Notes under the pieces: generated by a model
Told to the model about the DNA's origin: nothing
The model's database searches: none
Seen by the model: only the letters and a program-made list of their open reading frames with translations
Translations under genes and position numbers: made by a program
Assembly: GCF_000521465.1 (NCBI RefSeq)
Contig: NZ_BAVR01000014.1
Location: 1-64,000 of the forward strand
DNA from: Acetivibrio straminisolvens JCM 21531
Lineage (GTDB): Bacteria; Bacillota; Clostridia; Acetivibrionales; Acetivibrionaceae
DNA: 64,000 nucleotides
Reading direction: 5' to 3'
Shown: piece by piece, positions 14,179-25,476 of the stretch
How the letters are laid out: each line of letters starts with the position of its first letter
How positions within the stretch are numbered: the first letter of the stretch is position 1

Positions 14179-15740
14179 ATGAAGAGAAAAACTCTGGTAT
14201 TGTTCTCTATTGCAGTAATACTGGTAACGGCTTTTTCAGAAATTACTAATGTGAAGTCTTTTGCTGAAAGTAGTGACAAAACCCGAAAAATAACGTTGAA
14301 TCTGAGTGATAACGGAAGGATATCGGAAGTTCGTCAAGTCATAATTAATAATGTTGTTTATATTCAGTTAAGACCCATTCTTGAAGCACTTGGATGGATA
14401 ATTGAGTGGAACCCGGTTACAAAAGATATTATATGTAAAAACGGAATGAGGAATTTAGTTTTCAATTCAGGCAATGGAACGGTTTTTATTGACGGCGAAT
14501 ATGTAATTTTGGATAACCCATTGGTGATTTTAGACGGAGCTGCTTATTTACCCGGAAGTTTTATTGCCCGGCAATTTGGGACCCAAATAAGCTGGGACGG
14601 AAGCAGTAACCTTATAATTACAACGGGTTATGATGATGAAAAAATATCGGTAAAAGGCGAAAAAAATATTGTTATTGCCGGAAATGGAATTATTGTAAAC
14701 ATATTCGAACCCTATAGTATTTTTACCGTTTACGATATGGTGAGTTATGCAGACGGTCTTCTTGCAAGAAACAGAGCAGAAAGTGCCGTTATAAAGTATA
14801 AGGAAATACTTGGTAATCTTTCTGCTGATGATTTCCCGGAAATATATGTTCATGTGTTGAGCAATTTGGGCAATGCGTACAGCCTGCTTGCAGAGAAAAA
14901 AGATGTTAAAATGAACCTGCTTCTTGCCAAAGATATGTATGAAAAGGCCTATCAGTTTTTCAAAACCCGAAACATCAAAGAGAATTATGGCTCTTTTCTA
15001 CTCAATTTCGGAAATGCCTGTAGAATTTTATATGAGATTAGTGGTGACAGAGGTTATTTGGTACGGGCTGTAGACTTATATAATGAGGCTTGGGATTATT
15101 GTTCTTCTAACGGATATTCGCCCGACAGCGGTTGATTCAGTATAATCTTGGTTTGGTATACAGGGAACTTAAAATGAAAAATTCGGCCCATTCCTGCTTA
15201 TTACAAGCTGCTGATCTATTCATAAAGGCTCTTGATGCATATGCCTTGGAAGCTAATCCTTCTTTTTATGCCTATATTCAGTATAATTTAGGAAATGTTT
15301 ATCTATTGCTTTCGGAGAGCGAGGATACATATATTAAGAAGTCTAAAGCGGCCTATGAAGAAGCATTAGAGGTCTGGATTCCGGAAATCCATCCGTTGAA
15401 CTACGCCAGAGTCCACAGAAGTATGGGCGATGTCTACAACAAGATGTACCGGATGGACGAAAATGAGGATAATTTGAAATTCGCTTTGGCAGAATATAAT
15501 GAGGCTTTGAAGTTTTTTACTATAAAAACTTATCCATTGGACTATGCTAAAACAAATACCGAGCTTGGAAATACGTATTTAATGTTGGCACAAGAGGAGA
15601 AAGACGGAAAGTGGACTGAAGATTGTGAAAGGGCATATCGGCAGGCCTTGGAGATTTTTAATTCAACTGATTATCCTGTATATTACAAGTATCTGGCTGG
15701 AAAGCTTTATGAGACAGAAGATGTTGAAATCTTGTACTGA
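14179..15740 (+). CDS. Exported copper-amine-oxidase-N / TPR-repeat protein, shorter paralogue (frameshifted)
   Basis: ATG 14179 follows GGGAGGATTT. The N-terminus is a signal peptide (VLFSIAVILVTAFSEI). A copper amine oxidase N-like domain follows (VVYIQLRPILEALGWIIEW, YLPGSFIARQFGTQISW), then a short TPR-like array. Restoring one base near 15128 joins YSPDS to RLIQYNLGLVYRELK, giving one protein of ~520 residues. It matches the 10114 gene in order of parts but has fewer repeats. It lies only 34 bases after the HTH membrane protein, so the two are probably co-transcribed. The function is unknown. Confidence 0.75.
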
Positions 15741-15744
15741 TAAT

Positions 15745-15775
15745 GGTAAAATAATTATGTGTAATTATTTTTGCC
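15745..15775 (+). terminator. AT-rich stem-loop after the TPR paralogue
   Basis: GGTAAAATAATTA pairs with TAATTATTTTTGCC around a four-base loop, with one bulge. A T-rich run lies in the 3' arm. It sits a few bases after the stop codon at 15740 and is probably a rho-independent terminator. Confidence 0.5.
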
Positions 15776-15920
15776 GATCATATATGTATAAACGCAATAT
15801 TTCTTTTGATATTGTCAAACTCTCTTTATTGTATAAATTGTGGTTGTATTTGCTCTTAACATTTCCACATTTTTAGCAAAATATTAATTTTTTTAAATTA
15901 TTTTTAAGGGGGTTTGGAAA

Positions 15921-17261
15921 ATGTCAAAAGGAAAAATTTCATTTCTTCTCGTCGTTTTCTTGCTTATGACTGCTCTTTTACCAACGGTAGTATCGGCTGA
16001 GGCATCGGAAGAAACTTGGATAAAGTTTGCACCTAGAAGTGAAGATGTCTCGATTTCTGTAAAACCGGATGACACAGGAGAGTATGTTGCTACTGTAAAG
16101 ATTATGTTCCCAAGCTCCGGTTACAGAGTTAACTATGAGGATGCTGTAGAAGTTGTGACAGGCCTTTTACCGGACGGTACAAAGAAAGTATCTATTATAG
16201 GTCAGGCTGATATCGAGGCATGGACAGGCGGTTCTCTAACAGTTATGACTGAGAAAACTCTAACATACCATTTGGGTAAGCTCGATAGGGGTGTTTACCT
16301 TTTTACCTTTAGAAGCTACAACTTTAGTAAGACATGTGAGTTTGAAGTTACTGAAGATTATGTGGATTGGATTCTCAAAGATGATCAAGTATCAATTTCC
16401 GCAGAACCGAACAGGAATGGAGAGTATATAGTTAGTGTCAAGCTCACTCTTCCCCATCCATGTTTTATGGTAGATTATCATGAAATCTATCCGATAGTTC
16501 CTCCTGACGGTTCGGAGAAATTTCCGTTTCTGGGAGGGGCTACTGTCAAGGAGTGGACAGGGCCTGCACCACGAGTAATAACCGAGAAGGTTCTTAGGTA
16601 TAATGTGGGTAAGCTTAAACCTGGAATATATTATTTTGAGTTCTTTGCCAACGACTATAAACAATTATTCAAATTTGAAGTACCCGAAGATAAGTATATA
16701 ATCTACGATGGTCTAAATGACAAAAATGTATCAATTTCTGCAGAACCGAACAAAAATGGAGAGTATGTAGTTAATGTCAAGCTTACTCTTCCCCATTCAG
16801 GCTTTAGAGTAAGTTATGATGACACCGTGTCGATTCCGGAAATAGATCCTCCTGACGGCTCGGAGAAATCTCCGTTTTTAGGAGGAGCTATTGTTGAGGA
16901 GTGGACAGGGCCTGCTCTTCAAGTAATAACCGAGAAAGTTCTTAGTTACAATTTGGGTAAACTTAAACCGGGAGTATATTATTTTGTGTTCTTTGCAAAC
17001 AATTATAAGCAATTATACAAGTTTGAAGTAGCCCAAAATGTACGCATATGCTACGGTGATCTGAATGATGACGGTAAAGTTAACTCAACAGATTTTAGTT
17101 TAATTAAAAGATGTATTCTTGAGAGAATATATGATGATAGAGCAGACGTAAATGCAGATGGGAATGTGAATTCAACCGATGTGGTAGTATTTAAAAGATA
17201 TATATTCAGAATGATTGATACTCTTCCATTTAACAGCGATAGTGAGTATGTGATACATTAA
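15921..17261 (+). CDS. Cellulosomal protein: signal peptide, three ~110-residue repeats, type I dockerin
   Basis: ATG 15921 follows AAGGGGG. The signal peptide ends near VVSA-EA (residue 26). Three homologous repeats follow at ~41-147, ~155-263 and ~268-372, each with the signatures VSISxxPxxxGEYxxxVK, EEWTGP, [23 protein letters not shown] and KFEV. Residues ~375-437 form a dockerin: two Ca-binding segments ([19 protein letters not shown] and [19 protein letters not shown]) with the Ser-Thr pair typical of type I dockerins of A. thermocellus. The protein should be secreted and docked on the cellulosome scaffoldin. No glycoside hydrolase, esterase or known carbohydrate-binding signature is visible. 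The repeats may be an unrecognised binding or inhibitor module. The dockerin call is firm; the function of the repeats is unknown. Confidence 0.9.
   Translation: MSKGKISFLLVVFLLMTALLPTVVSAEASEETWIKFAPRSEDVSISVKPDDTGEYVATVKIMFPSSGYRVNYEDAVEVVTGLLPDGTKKVSIIGQADIEAWTGGSLTVMTEKTLTYHLGKLDRGVYLFTFRSYNFSKTCEFEVTEDYVDWILKDDQVSISAEPNRNGEYIVSVKLTLPHPCFMVDYHEIYPIVPPDGSEKFPFLGGATVKEWTGPAPRVITEKVLRYNVGKLKPGIYYFEFFANDYKQLFKFEVPEDKYIIYDGLNDKNVSISAEPNKNGEYVVNVKLTLPHSGFRVSYDDTVSIPEIDPPDGSEKSPFLGGAIVEEWTGPALQVITEKVLSYNLGKLKPGVYYFVFFANNYKQLYKFEVAQNVRICYGDLNDDGKVNSTDFSLIKRCILERIYDDRADVNADGNVNSTDVVVFKRYIFRMIDTLPFNSDSEYVIH
16385..17030 (+). repeat. Recent tandem duplication of the second and third repeat units
   Basis: The units starting near 16387 and 16726 are very similar even at the DNA level, for example TCAATTTCCGCAGAACCGAA against TCAATTTCTGCAGAACCGAA and GGAGAGTATATAGTTA against GGAGAGTATGTAGTTA. 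The first unit (from ~16050) is diverged. This points to a recent internal duplication. Confidence 0.75.
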
Positions 17262-17311
17262 GCGGAGTAAAATTTTAATCTGTGAAAGGTATTTAATAGT
17301 AAGCTTTAAAG

Positions 17312-17341
17312 AGGATGGTGAATAATTTGCCATCCTATTTT
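17312..17341 (+). terminator. Rho-independent terminator after the dockerin gene
   Basis: AGGATGG pairs with CCATCCT around an 11-base loop and is followed by ATTTTT. It lies 50 bases after the stop codon and separates the dockerin gene from hprK. Confidence 0.75.
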
Positions 17342-17372
17342 TGTGTGTTAAACCTATGTTTTTTTATTGCTA

Positions 17373-17381
17373 TGATATAAT
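17373..17381 (+). promoter_or_regulatory. Candidate extended -10 promoter for the hprK operon
   Basis: TGATATAAT is an extended -10 box about 100 bases upstream of hprK, overlapped by a second TATAAT. No good -35 hexamer is visible at the right distance. Confidence 0.35.
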
Positions 17382-17483
17382 ATAATAAATTATGGATGAA
17401 TTTTAGGTATCAGTGTCTTTTGGTGATATTATGTAAAGGTTAATCGGAAAGGTATAAAATATTTTGTGTAAGGGGGAGAAATT

Positions 17484-18398
17484 GTGTTTTCGGTAACATT
17501 AAAAAAAATAAAGGAAGATTTTTCGCTGGAGCTCGTTACAAATGATGAGAACAGGTTGGAAGATATTCTGGTAACGTCTACAGATGTGAATAGACCCGGT
17601 TTGCAACTGGTTGGATATCTTGAGTATTTCGGAACCGACAGAATACAGATGATTGGTAAGGTTGAGACCAGCTATCTTGCAGGCTTGACACCTAAGGAAA
17701 GATACTCCCGTCTTGATGAGTTTTTTAAGTGTGGTTTTCCATGTATGGTGGTGGCAAGAGGGCTTGAAATTTTTCCTGAAATGCTGGAGGTAGCTCAAAA
17801 ATACGGTATTCCGATTTTAAGGACGAAAGATGTTACATCAAGAATATTAAGTGCGTTAATCAGCTACCTTAATGTTGAGCTTGCTCCAAGGGTAACAAAA
17901 CACGGAGTACTTGTTGAGGTATATGGAGAAGGTATCCTGATACTGGGAGAAAGCGGTGTGGGTAAGAGTGAGACTGCTTTGGAGCTGGTGAAGAGAGGTC
18001 ACAGGCTTGTGGCAGATGATGTGGTGGAAATCAGAAAGGTATCCGACAAGACATTGTTTGGAACTGCTCCCGACATTATAAGACACTTTATTGAAATAAG
18101 AGGAGTTGGAATACTTGATGTCAAGAACCTTTATGGTGTGGGTTCGGTAAAGGTTACTGAAAACATAAATCTTGTTATACAGCTTGAGTTTTGGGATCAA
18201 AAGAAAAACTATGACCGGCTGGGCCTGGTTGACGAGTATACGGACATACTGGGAATCAATGTTCCATGCCTCACCATTCCTGTAAGGCCGGGTCGAAATC
18301 TTGCCATAATCGTGGAAGTGGCAGCTATGAACAACAGACAGAAGAATATGGGTTATAATGCTGCCAGAGCTTTAAATGAGAGGGTGCTGGGGAGATAA
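17484..18398 (+). CDS. hprK: HPr kinase/phosphorylase
   Basis: Bifunctional enzyme that phosphorylates HPr/Crh on Ser46 and removes that phosphate, the sensor of Gram-positive carbon catabolite control. Start GTG 17484 follows AGGGGGAG. The 304-residue length is normal. The Walker A loop GESGVGKS lies near residue 155, followed by the family signature ([20 protein letters not shown]) and the C-terminal [18 protein letters not shown]. It heads the run hprK-PHP-murB-rapZ-yvcK-whiA-HPr, and a target HPr lies at 25473, so enzyme and substrate are linked. The frame is intact. Confidence 0.97.
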   Translation: MFSVTLKKIKEDFSLELVTNDENRLEDILVTSTDVNRPGLQLVGYLEYFGTDRIQMIGKVETSYLAGLTPKERYSRLDEFFKCGFPCMVVARGLEIFPEMLEVAQKYGIPILRTKDVTSRILSALISYLNVELAPRVTKHGVLVEVYGEGILILGESGVGKSETALELVKRGHRLVADDVVEIRKVSDKTLFGTAPDIIRHFIEIRGVGILDVKNLYGVGSVKVTENINLVIQLEFWDQKKNYDRLGLVDEYTDILGINVPCLTIPVRPGRNLAIIVEVAAMNNRQKNMGYNAARALNERVLGR

Positions 18399-18457
18399 GC
18401 AAATCATCCGATGAGTAAGCCTTAAGGCCTGACGCCTTGATGATTGGAGGAGTAGTT

Positions 18458-19183
18458 TTGAAATTTGTAGTCGATACACATACACACACCATATCCAGCG
18501 GTCATGCGTACAGTACCGTTCAGGAAATGGCTAGAGAGGCTTCGGTGAACGGCATTGAAATGTTTGCAATCACTGACCATGGTCCCGCCATGAAAGGAGC
18601 TCCATATCTTTATCATTTCGGCAATCTCAGGGTTATACCGGAGATTATATATGGAGTAAGAGTACTAAAGGGTGTGGAGGCAAATATTATTGATTATTCG
18701 GGCGGGCTGGATGTGCCCGATGAGTATTTAAGGAGGCTGGATTTTGTCATTGCGAGTTTCCATGATATTTGCATTGAGCCAAAAACTCAAGAAGAACACA
18801 CAAGAGCTGTGATAAATGTTTTGAAAAATCCTTATGTGGATGCAATTGCACATCCCGGAAATCCCCAGTTTCCGGTAGATATCGAAAAGGTTGTGAGCGC
18901 TGCGAAGGAAAATGGAAAACTGATAGAATTAAACAATCAGTCTTTTGTGACAAGAAAAGGCTGTGAGGAGAATTGCAAAGAATTTGCCCGAGAGTGCAAG
19001 AAGCAGGGAGTCAGGATTGTATGCGGAAGTGACTCTCATATCAGCTTTGATGTAGGACGTTTTGAGAAGATATACAAGCTCCTTGAAGAGATAGATATGC
19101 CTTCAGAGCTCATCATGAATACATCCGTAGATAAACTAGATGAGTATATAAAGCAGAAAAAGGCGAGAATCAGAAGGAAATAA
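18458..19183 (+). CDS. PHP-domain phosphatase (YcdX-like)
   Basis: Start chosen at TTG 18458, seven bases after GGAGG; the upstream TTG 18437 lies before the ribosome site. The protein opens with FVVDTHTHT, the HxH metal pair of PHP phosphoesterases. TDHGPAM, AHPGNPQFP and CGSDSHISFD supply further metal ligands. Members are trinuclear-metal phosphatases; the substrate is unknown. It lies 60 bases after hprK and 114 bases before murB. Confidence 0.88.
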   Translation: MKFVVDTHTHTISSGHAYSTVQEMAREASVNGIEMFAITDHGPAMKGAPYLYHFGNLRVIPEIIYGVRVLKGVEANIIDYSGGLDVPDEYLRRLDFVIASFHDICIEPKTQEEHTRAVINVLKNPYVDAIAHPGNPQFPVDIEKVVSAAKENGKLIELNNQSFVTRKGCEENCKEFARECKKQGVRIVCGSDSHISFDVGRFEKIYKLLEEIDMPSELIMNTSVDKLDEYIKQKKARIRRK

Positions 19184-19297
19184 AGTGTACAAAGCTTAAT
19201 TTTTGTTTAAAATAATATATTGAATTCTATATGCTGCGCTGCTCAAGTAGAATAATAGTATGGACTGCAAAATAGTTAGAGTAAGGAGCTGACGTTA

Positions 19298-20211
19298 TTG
19301 GAAAAAGAGCTTTTTGTGGGGAGAATTAAGGAAATTGTCGGTTCGGAAAATGTCAAACTGGATGAACCTATGAAGAATCATACTTCATTTAAAGTTGGGG
19401 GACCGGCAGATATTTTAGTTACTCCTGTATCTGTCTTGCAATTAAGCCAGCTTATGAAGTTTTGCAAAAGTGAAAATGTTCCCGTATTTGTTATGGGCAA
19501 TGGAACGAATTTGATCGTTAAAGATAAAGGAATAAGAGGAGTAGTTATAAAAATATATGATAATCTAAATGAATTTACCGTTAAAGACGATATTATTACT
19601 GCATATGCCGGCGTGCTTCTTTCAAAAATTTCCATGGCTGCTTATGAAAACGGTCTCGCAGGTCTTGAGTTTGCCTCCGGCATACCCGGGACGCTGGGAG
19701 GAGCTGTTGCAATGAATGCAGGAGCATACGGCGGGGAAATGAAGGACGTCATAATTGAAACCGAATTTATGGATAGAGACGGTGAGATTAGGGTCATACG
19801 AAATGATGAGCATCAGTTTGGGTACAGGACCAGTCTTATCCAGAAACTCTCCGGCATAGTTATAAAGTCTTCAATGAAGCTTAAAAAGGGAAATAAAGAG
19901 GAAATAAAAGCATTGATGGATGATTTGACCAAAAGGAGGCAGGATAAACAGCCTCTGGAGATGCCCAGTGCAGGCAGTGTCTTCAAAAGGCTGAAGGGTA
20001 CTTTGCAGGAAAGTTGATTGAAGATTGCGGACTTCGCGGATACCGTATAGGGGGAGCTGAAGTTTCAAACAAGCACTGCGGTTTTATTGTCAATTCGGGA
20101 AATGCAAAAGCCAAAGATATATTGGATTTAATACAATATATTCAAAATACGGTGAAGATGAAATTTGGGGTTGAAATGCAAACAGAAGTGAGAATTGTTG
20201 GGGAAGGGTAA
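19298..20211 (+). CDS. murB: UDP-N-acetylenolpyruvoylglucosamine reductase (frameshifted here)
   Basis: FAD enzyme that reduces UDP-GlcNAc-enolpyruvate to UDP-MurNAc in peptidoglycan synthesis. TTG 19298 follows AAGGAG at nine bases. FAD-binding signatures GNGTNLIV and [20 protein letters not shown] are present, and PSAGSVFKR carries the catalytic serine. One base is missing near 19990: the first frame ends in [10 protein letters not shown], while restoring one C gives [16 protein letters not shown], which continues in the second frame ([15 protein letters not shown]). The full protein is ~304 residues, normal for the type IIb family. As the gene is essential, the break is almost certainly a sequence error. 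Confidence 0.93.
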
Positions 20212-20251
20212 ATAGTTTCCCGCTGACAGATGGATATTTTGGGAGGTACAA

Positions 20252-21126
20252 ATGAGATTACTGATAATTACTGGAATTTCGGGAGCTGGAAAGAGTCTGG
20301 TTGTTAAATATCTGGAAGATATAGGTTTTTTCTGTGTAGATAATCTTCCGCCGTTGCTTATAGGTAAGTTTGCCGAAATTTGTGTTAAAAGCAGGGGAAA
20401 GATAAGCAAAGTGGCTCTTGTTATAGATATTAGAGGGGGAGAGCTTTTTAACGACCTTGTGCCTGAGCTCAATGCTTTAAAAGAGTCGGGAATTGATTAT
20501 GAGATTCTTTTTCTTGAGGCATCGGATCAGGTGCTAATTAAAAGATATAAGGAGAGCAGGCGTATTCACCCGCTTGCGGCAGAGGGAAGACTGGTTAAGG
20601 GTATAAAAGCCGAAAGGGAAATACTGTCCCAAATCAAAAAAAATGCAACTTATGTTATTGATACGTCAAATTTGACGCCAAGGCAGCTAAAGGAAGAGAT
20701 TTTGGCCATATTTGTTGATGGCAGAAAGTTTGACGGGATGATAGTGAATATTATTTCCTTTGGTTTTAAATACGGTATTCCCATTGAATGTGACTTGGTT
20801 TTTGATGTCAGATTTATTCCAAACCCATATTATATAGAGAATATGAGGCATAAGACGGGCAAGGAAGAAGCGGTCAGGGATTATGTGATGGGGTTTGACG
20901 AAACTACTGATTTTCTCACTAGACTTAAAGAGATGCTGGATTTTTTAATACCCAACTATATAAGGAAGGCAAGTCCCAGCTTGTCATAGGAATCGGTTGT
21001 ACTGGCGGAAGACATAGATCCGTGGCTATTTCCGAAGCATTATTTTCATATCTTTGCGGCAAGGAACACAGGGTGTTTATTGACCACAGAGATATAGACA
21101 AAGATGGCAGGAGCAATCGAAAATGA
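20252..21126 (+). CDS. rapZ: RNase adapter / nucleotide-binding protein RapZ (YvcJ) (frameshifted here)
   Basis: P-loop protein of the YvcJ/RapZ family, linked to sRNA or cell-wall regulation. Walker A is GISGAGKS at residue 8, with ATG 20252 after GGGAGGT. The open frame stops at 20989 as KASPSLS. Restoring one G near 20968 gives [19 protein letters not shown] and continues to TGA 21126, including the conserved FIDHRDIDK end. The reconstructed length (~291) fits the family. The stop overlaps the yvcK start (ATGA), indicating coupled translation. Confidence 0.92.
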
Positions 21127-22441
21127 AAAATTATAATTTGCTGCAAAAAATCATTGCAGGATATAAGAGGTATCTTTTGACTGTTTTTGGGATTATCCTG
21201 ATAAGTGCAAGTATGTTTTTGGCATATAAGCAGGACAGCATTTTGGACATCATTTGTTCGATACTTCTGATTATGTCGGGCTGTATTTTTATTGTTGCTT
21301 CTATACGGCTTATCCCAACCGGCATTATGTCAAAATACATGGGAAACAGTACGAAAGGAACATGCGGCAAAGACATAGACGATTACTCATATGAAAAGAA
21401 AATTCTCGACAAGGTCCTAAAATAGTGGCTATTGGAGGAGGCACCGGCCTTTCAACCATGCTTAGAGGGCTTAAGGAATATAGCTCGAATATAACGGCAG
21501 TGGTTACGGTTGCCGATGATGGGGGAGGATCCGGAGTTCTGAGGCAGGACTTGGGGATACTTCCTCCCGGAGATATCAGAAACTGCATTATGGCGCTTGC
21601 CAATACTGAGCCTATTATGGAAAAGCTGCTTCAGTACAGGTTTCAGGATGGAATGCTGAAAGGACAGAGTTTCGGAAATTTATTCCTTGCAGCAATGGAC
21701 GGCATTTCTTCAAGCTTTGAGCAGGCTGTTCAAAGAATGAGTGATGTGCTTGCGGTAAAAGGGAGAGTGCTTCCGGTTACCCTTGAGGATATCAAACTTT
21801 GTGCAGAGCTGGAAGACGGATATATTATTGCCGGAGAGTCTAAAATCGGTAATCATAACAGCTTTCACAGGTGTGCAATTAAGAGGGTGTATTTGGAACC
21901 GGGAAGGGTAAAGCCTTTGGATGAGGTCATTCATGCAATTGGAGAGGCGGATGTGATTGTCTTGGGGCCGGGAAGTCTTTTTACGAGTATAATTCCCAAT
22001 CTTTTGGTTGACGGTGTATGCAGCGCGATAAAGAATTCAAAGGCTTTGAAGGTATATGTGTGCAATGTTATGACCCAGCCTGGGGAAACTGACGGATATA
22101 CAGTTTCGGATCATATAAAGGCTCTTGAGAGACACTCTTTCGAGGGAATTGTAGATTACTGCATTTTTAATACCTCCGATATACCGGAATTGCTCAAAAA
22201 GAAGTATAGTGAGGATGGAGCGCAAATTGTCAGAATTGACTTTGATGAATTGGATAAATTAGGTATTAGATTCTTGGGAGGGGATTTTGTCTGTATAAAT
22301 AACGGCTATATTAGACATGATACAAGGAGATTGGCACAGGCCATAATGGATTTGGTTTTTGAGAACGCATTTGGGAAAGACAATAGAGAGTCAGCCGGGT
22401 ATGTTAATGCAATTAAGCAGTATAAAAATATGGTTGGATAA
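21123..22441 (+). CDS. yvcK: Gluconeogenesis/morphogenetic factor YvcK with membrane N-terminus (frameshifted here)
   Basis: YvcK/CofD-like protein needed for growth on gluconeogenic carbon and for cell shape. The start ATG 21123 overlaps the rapZ stop. The first ~75 residues hold two hydrophobic helices ([19 protein letters not shown] and [19 protein letters not shown]), so this form is membrane-anchored. One base is lost near 21411; restored, the protein reads [19 protein letters not shown] and enters the catalytic fold with [17 protein letters not shown] and GPGSLFTS. The membrane extension could have been taken for a separate small gene because of the frameshift. Confidence 0.92.
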
Positions 22442-22467
22442 AAAACTAAAAATGCGGAGGAATGCTC

Positions 22468-24434
22468 ATGAACTTTGGAAAATCAAGTTGGAGAACTTAC
22501 GAACAAGGTATTCAGAGGGAATGGCTTTTGACCAATGGCATAGGAGGATTTTCGTCATCTACAATTATAGGTGCCAATACCAGAAGATATCACGGTCTAT
22601 TGGTGGCAGCCTTGAAACCTCCTGTAAGCAGGCACTTGATATTGTCGAAAATTGATGAATGCGTGACTGTTGATAATGAATCGTACAATTTGTTTTCCTA
22701 TGAAGTGCCGGGTTTTGTAATGGCTGGACATCATCATCTGGAAAGATTTGAGTATGATTTTATTCCAAAGTACATTTACAGGGTCAAGGATGTTTACATT
22801 GAAAAGGAAATATGCATGGTTTACGGTGAAAACACTGTTGCAGTGGTTTACCGTATCATTAATGGACCAAGCAGGACCAATTTGAGACTTACCCCTCTTG
22901 TAAACTTCAGAGACTATCATTTCAATTCCAGTAGAGCATATATGAATTTCGACAGGAAGGTTGAAAAGGATGTTTTAACGATTCGCCCTTCCTTCTACGA
23001 TATTGATATTAAATTGTACTTAAGCGACGGAAAGTTTGCAGAGCTTGACGATACCTGGTTTTACAATATGGATTATGCGGTGGAAAGGGAAAGAGGCCTA
23101 TCTTCTACTGAGGATCATTATATTCCCGGGTATTATGATGTTGAAATTATGCCTATGGAAGAAAAATGTATTACCTTTGTTGCCACCGTGGAAAAGAGCA
23201 TAAATCATAGAGATGGCCTTGCAATAATAGAAAAAGAAAAAATGAGACTGAAAAAGCTGATAAGCAAATCCGGATATAAGGATGAACTGGCAAAAAGACT
23301 GGTTTTGGCAGCAGACAACTTTATAGTGCATAGACAATCTACAAATGCGAAAACCATAATTGCCGGATACCCATGGTTTACCGATTGGGGAAGGGATACC
23401 ATGATAGCTCTTACCGGCCTTACTTTATCAACCCGGCGTTTGACGATGCAAAGGAAATTCTCTATACATTTTCAAAATATGTCAAGGACGGATTGATACC
23501 GAATATGTTCCCCGATGCAGGGCATGAGCCGCCATACAATACTGTTGACGCCGCATTATGGTATTTTGAGGCTGTAAGCAAATATGTGAAATATACTCAT
23601 GACTATAAATTTATAAAGGAAAATATTTACGATGGTCTAAAAGAAATAATTGACTGTTACTCAAAAGGAACTCACTTTAATATAAAAGCTGATGAGGATT
23701 ATCTGATTACTGCCGGTGATGAACATACACAGCTTACATGGATGGATGCCAAGGTGGGTGACTGGGTGGTTACTCCCCGTCATGGAAAAGCTGTAGAAAT
23801 AAACGCATTATGGTACAATGCATTAAAGATTATGTCTCAGCTTTCAAAGCATTTTAAAGAAGATGCCGAAATGTATGACAAGATGGCTGAGAAAGTAAAA
23901 AAATCCTTTGTCGATAGCTTCTGGAATGAGGAGAAAAAGTGCCTTTATGACTGTCTGACGCAAAGCTACAAGGATGACAAAATAAGACCCAACCAGATAT
24001 TGGCCGTAAGCCTTTCAAATCCGATAATAGAGGGAGACAAGGCAAAGAGTATTGTAGACACTGTTTTAAAAGAGCTCTATACTGCCTACGGTTTAAGGAG
24101 TCTATCCCCTAGAGAAAAGGAATATGTAGGAGTGTATGCCGGCGATCAGTACAAAAGGGACGGAGCATATCATCAAGGCACAGTCTGGACATGGCCTTTA
24201 GGTCAATTTATAACTGCATATCTTAAGGTAAATAATTATTCACCGGAAGCCAAGAAAATGGCCATGAGGTTTATTGAGCCCTTTAAGGACCATCTTGAGG
24301 ATGCATGCCTTGGTTCCGTTTCCGAGATATTTGACGGAAATGAGCCGTTGATACCTAGGGGATGCTTTGCCCAGGCATGGAGTGTGGCAGAGATACTTAG
24401 GGCTTATGTTGAGGATGTAATGGAATTAATATAG
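22468..24434 (+). CDS. Amylo-alpha-1,6-glucosidase / glycogen debranching enzyme (frameshifted here)
   Basis: Debranching enzyme (GDE family, GH133-like) that acts on glycogen alpha-1,6 branches. ATG 22468 lies seven bases after GGAGG. The N-terminal GDE domain has LTNGIGGFSSSTIIGANTRR and YHGLLVAAL. The catalytic half has YPWFTDWGRDTMIAL, DAALWYFEAV, TWMDAKVGDWVVTPRHGKAV and GAYHQGTVWTWPLG. One base is missing near 23443, between TLSTRR and FDDAKEILYTF; the total is ~656 residues, normal for bacteria. It starts 26 bases after yvcK, so it is probably co-transcribed. It would feed internal glycogen carbon to the glycolysis genes further along. Confidence 0.9.
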
Positions 24435-24532
24435 TTAAAACACTAGAAATTTATTGCGATATAGGGTATAATTTGTGTGCGATTTGTAGCTTTTTGTAAT
24501 AAATCAATATTTTATTATATGGGGTGTCCGCC

Positions 24533-25476
24533 TTGTCGTTTTCATCGGCAGTTAAGAATGAGTTGTGTAGAATTGATACGGAACATAATAGCAGCTTGTT
24601 TGAGCTTGCGGCTGCAGCGAGGATAAGCGGGCTTATAAAGGTGGTTAACAGCAATGAGATTAATTTGAGGCTCATAACCGAGAATGCTGCGTTTGCCCGC
24701 AGGATATTTTCTCAGATTAAGGATTTGTATGGGATTAACACCGAAATAAGCATTAGAAGAAGCCCTAAACTTAAAAAAAATATTGTTTATATCCTCGTGC
24801 TGACTTCATCGAAAGGTTTGATGAAGGTGCTTGAGGATATTAATATTAGAGTATCCGAAAAGGTGGAGTATGTGCCCTATGCCGAATGTATGAAGAAAAA
24901 GGAATACAGAAAGGCATACTTGAGGGGTGCATTTTTAGCGTCGGGGTCAATGAGTGACCCGGAAAAGACATATCATCTGGAGATAACCTGCACAATATGA
25001 CCTTGGCAACGGAAGTCAGTGAATTGATGGACAGTTTTAAATTAAACTCAAAGGTTACCAAGAGGAAGGGAAACTATGTGGTTTACCTCAAAGAAGGGGA
25101 AAATATAGTCGACTTTTTGAATATAATCGGAGCACATTCTGCGCTTTTGGAGCTTGAAAACATCCGGATTTTAAAGGAAATGCGGAACAATGTCAACAGA
25201 ATAGTAAACTGTGAGACGGCAAACCTGCAAAAGACAGTGGATGCTTCGGTAAGGCAGGTGGAAAATATCAATTACATAAAAGATAATCTCGGATTTGATA
25301 AACTGCCGGAAAATCTCAGAGAAATAGCAAAAATAAGGCTTGATTACAGTGATGCCACCCTAAAGGAGCTGGGAGAAATGCTAAGTCCACCCCTCGGAAA
25401 GTCTGGAGTTAATCATAGATTGAGAAAGCTGGATAAGATTGCTGAGAGCTTAAGAAACATGAAAGGAGAGTTATGA
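24533..25476 (+). CDS. whiA: DNA-binding protein WhiA (frameshifted here)
   Basis: WhiA/YvcL family: a LAGLIDADG-like fold plus helix-turn-helix, tied to cell division and sporulation. Start chosen at TTG 24533, giving [11 protein letters not shown], seven bases after GGGGTG; GTG 24524 is less likely. [21 protein letters not shown] is the family core. One base is missing near 24987; restored it reads [16 protein letters not shown]. The C-terminus holds the HTH ([20 protein letters not shown]). The stop overlaps the HPr start (ATGA). Confidence 0.93.
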
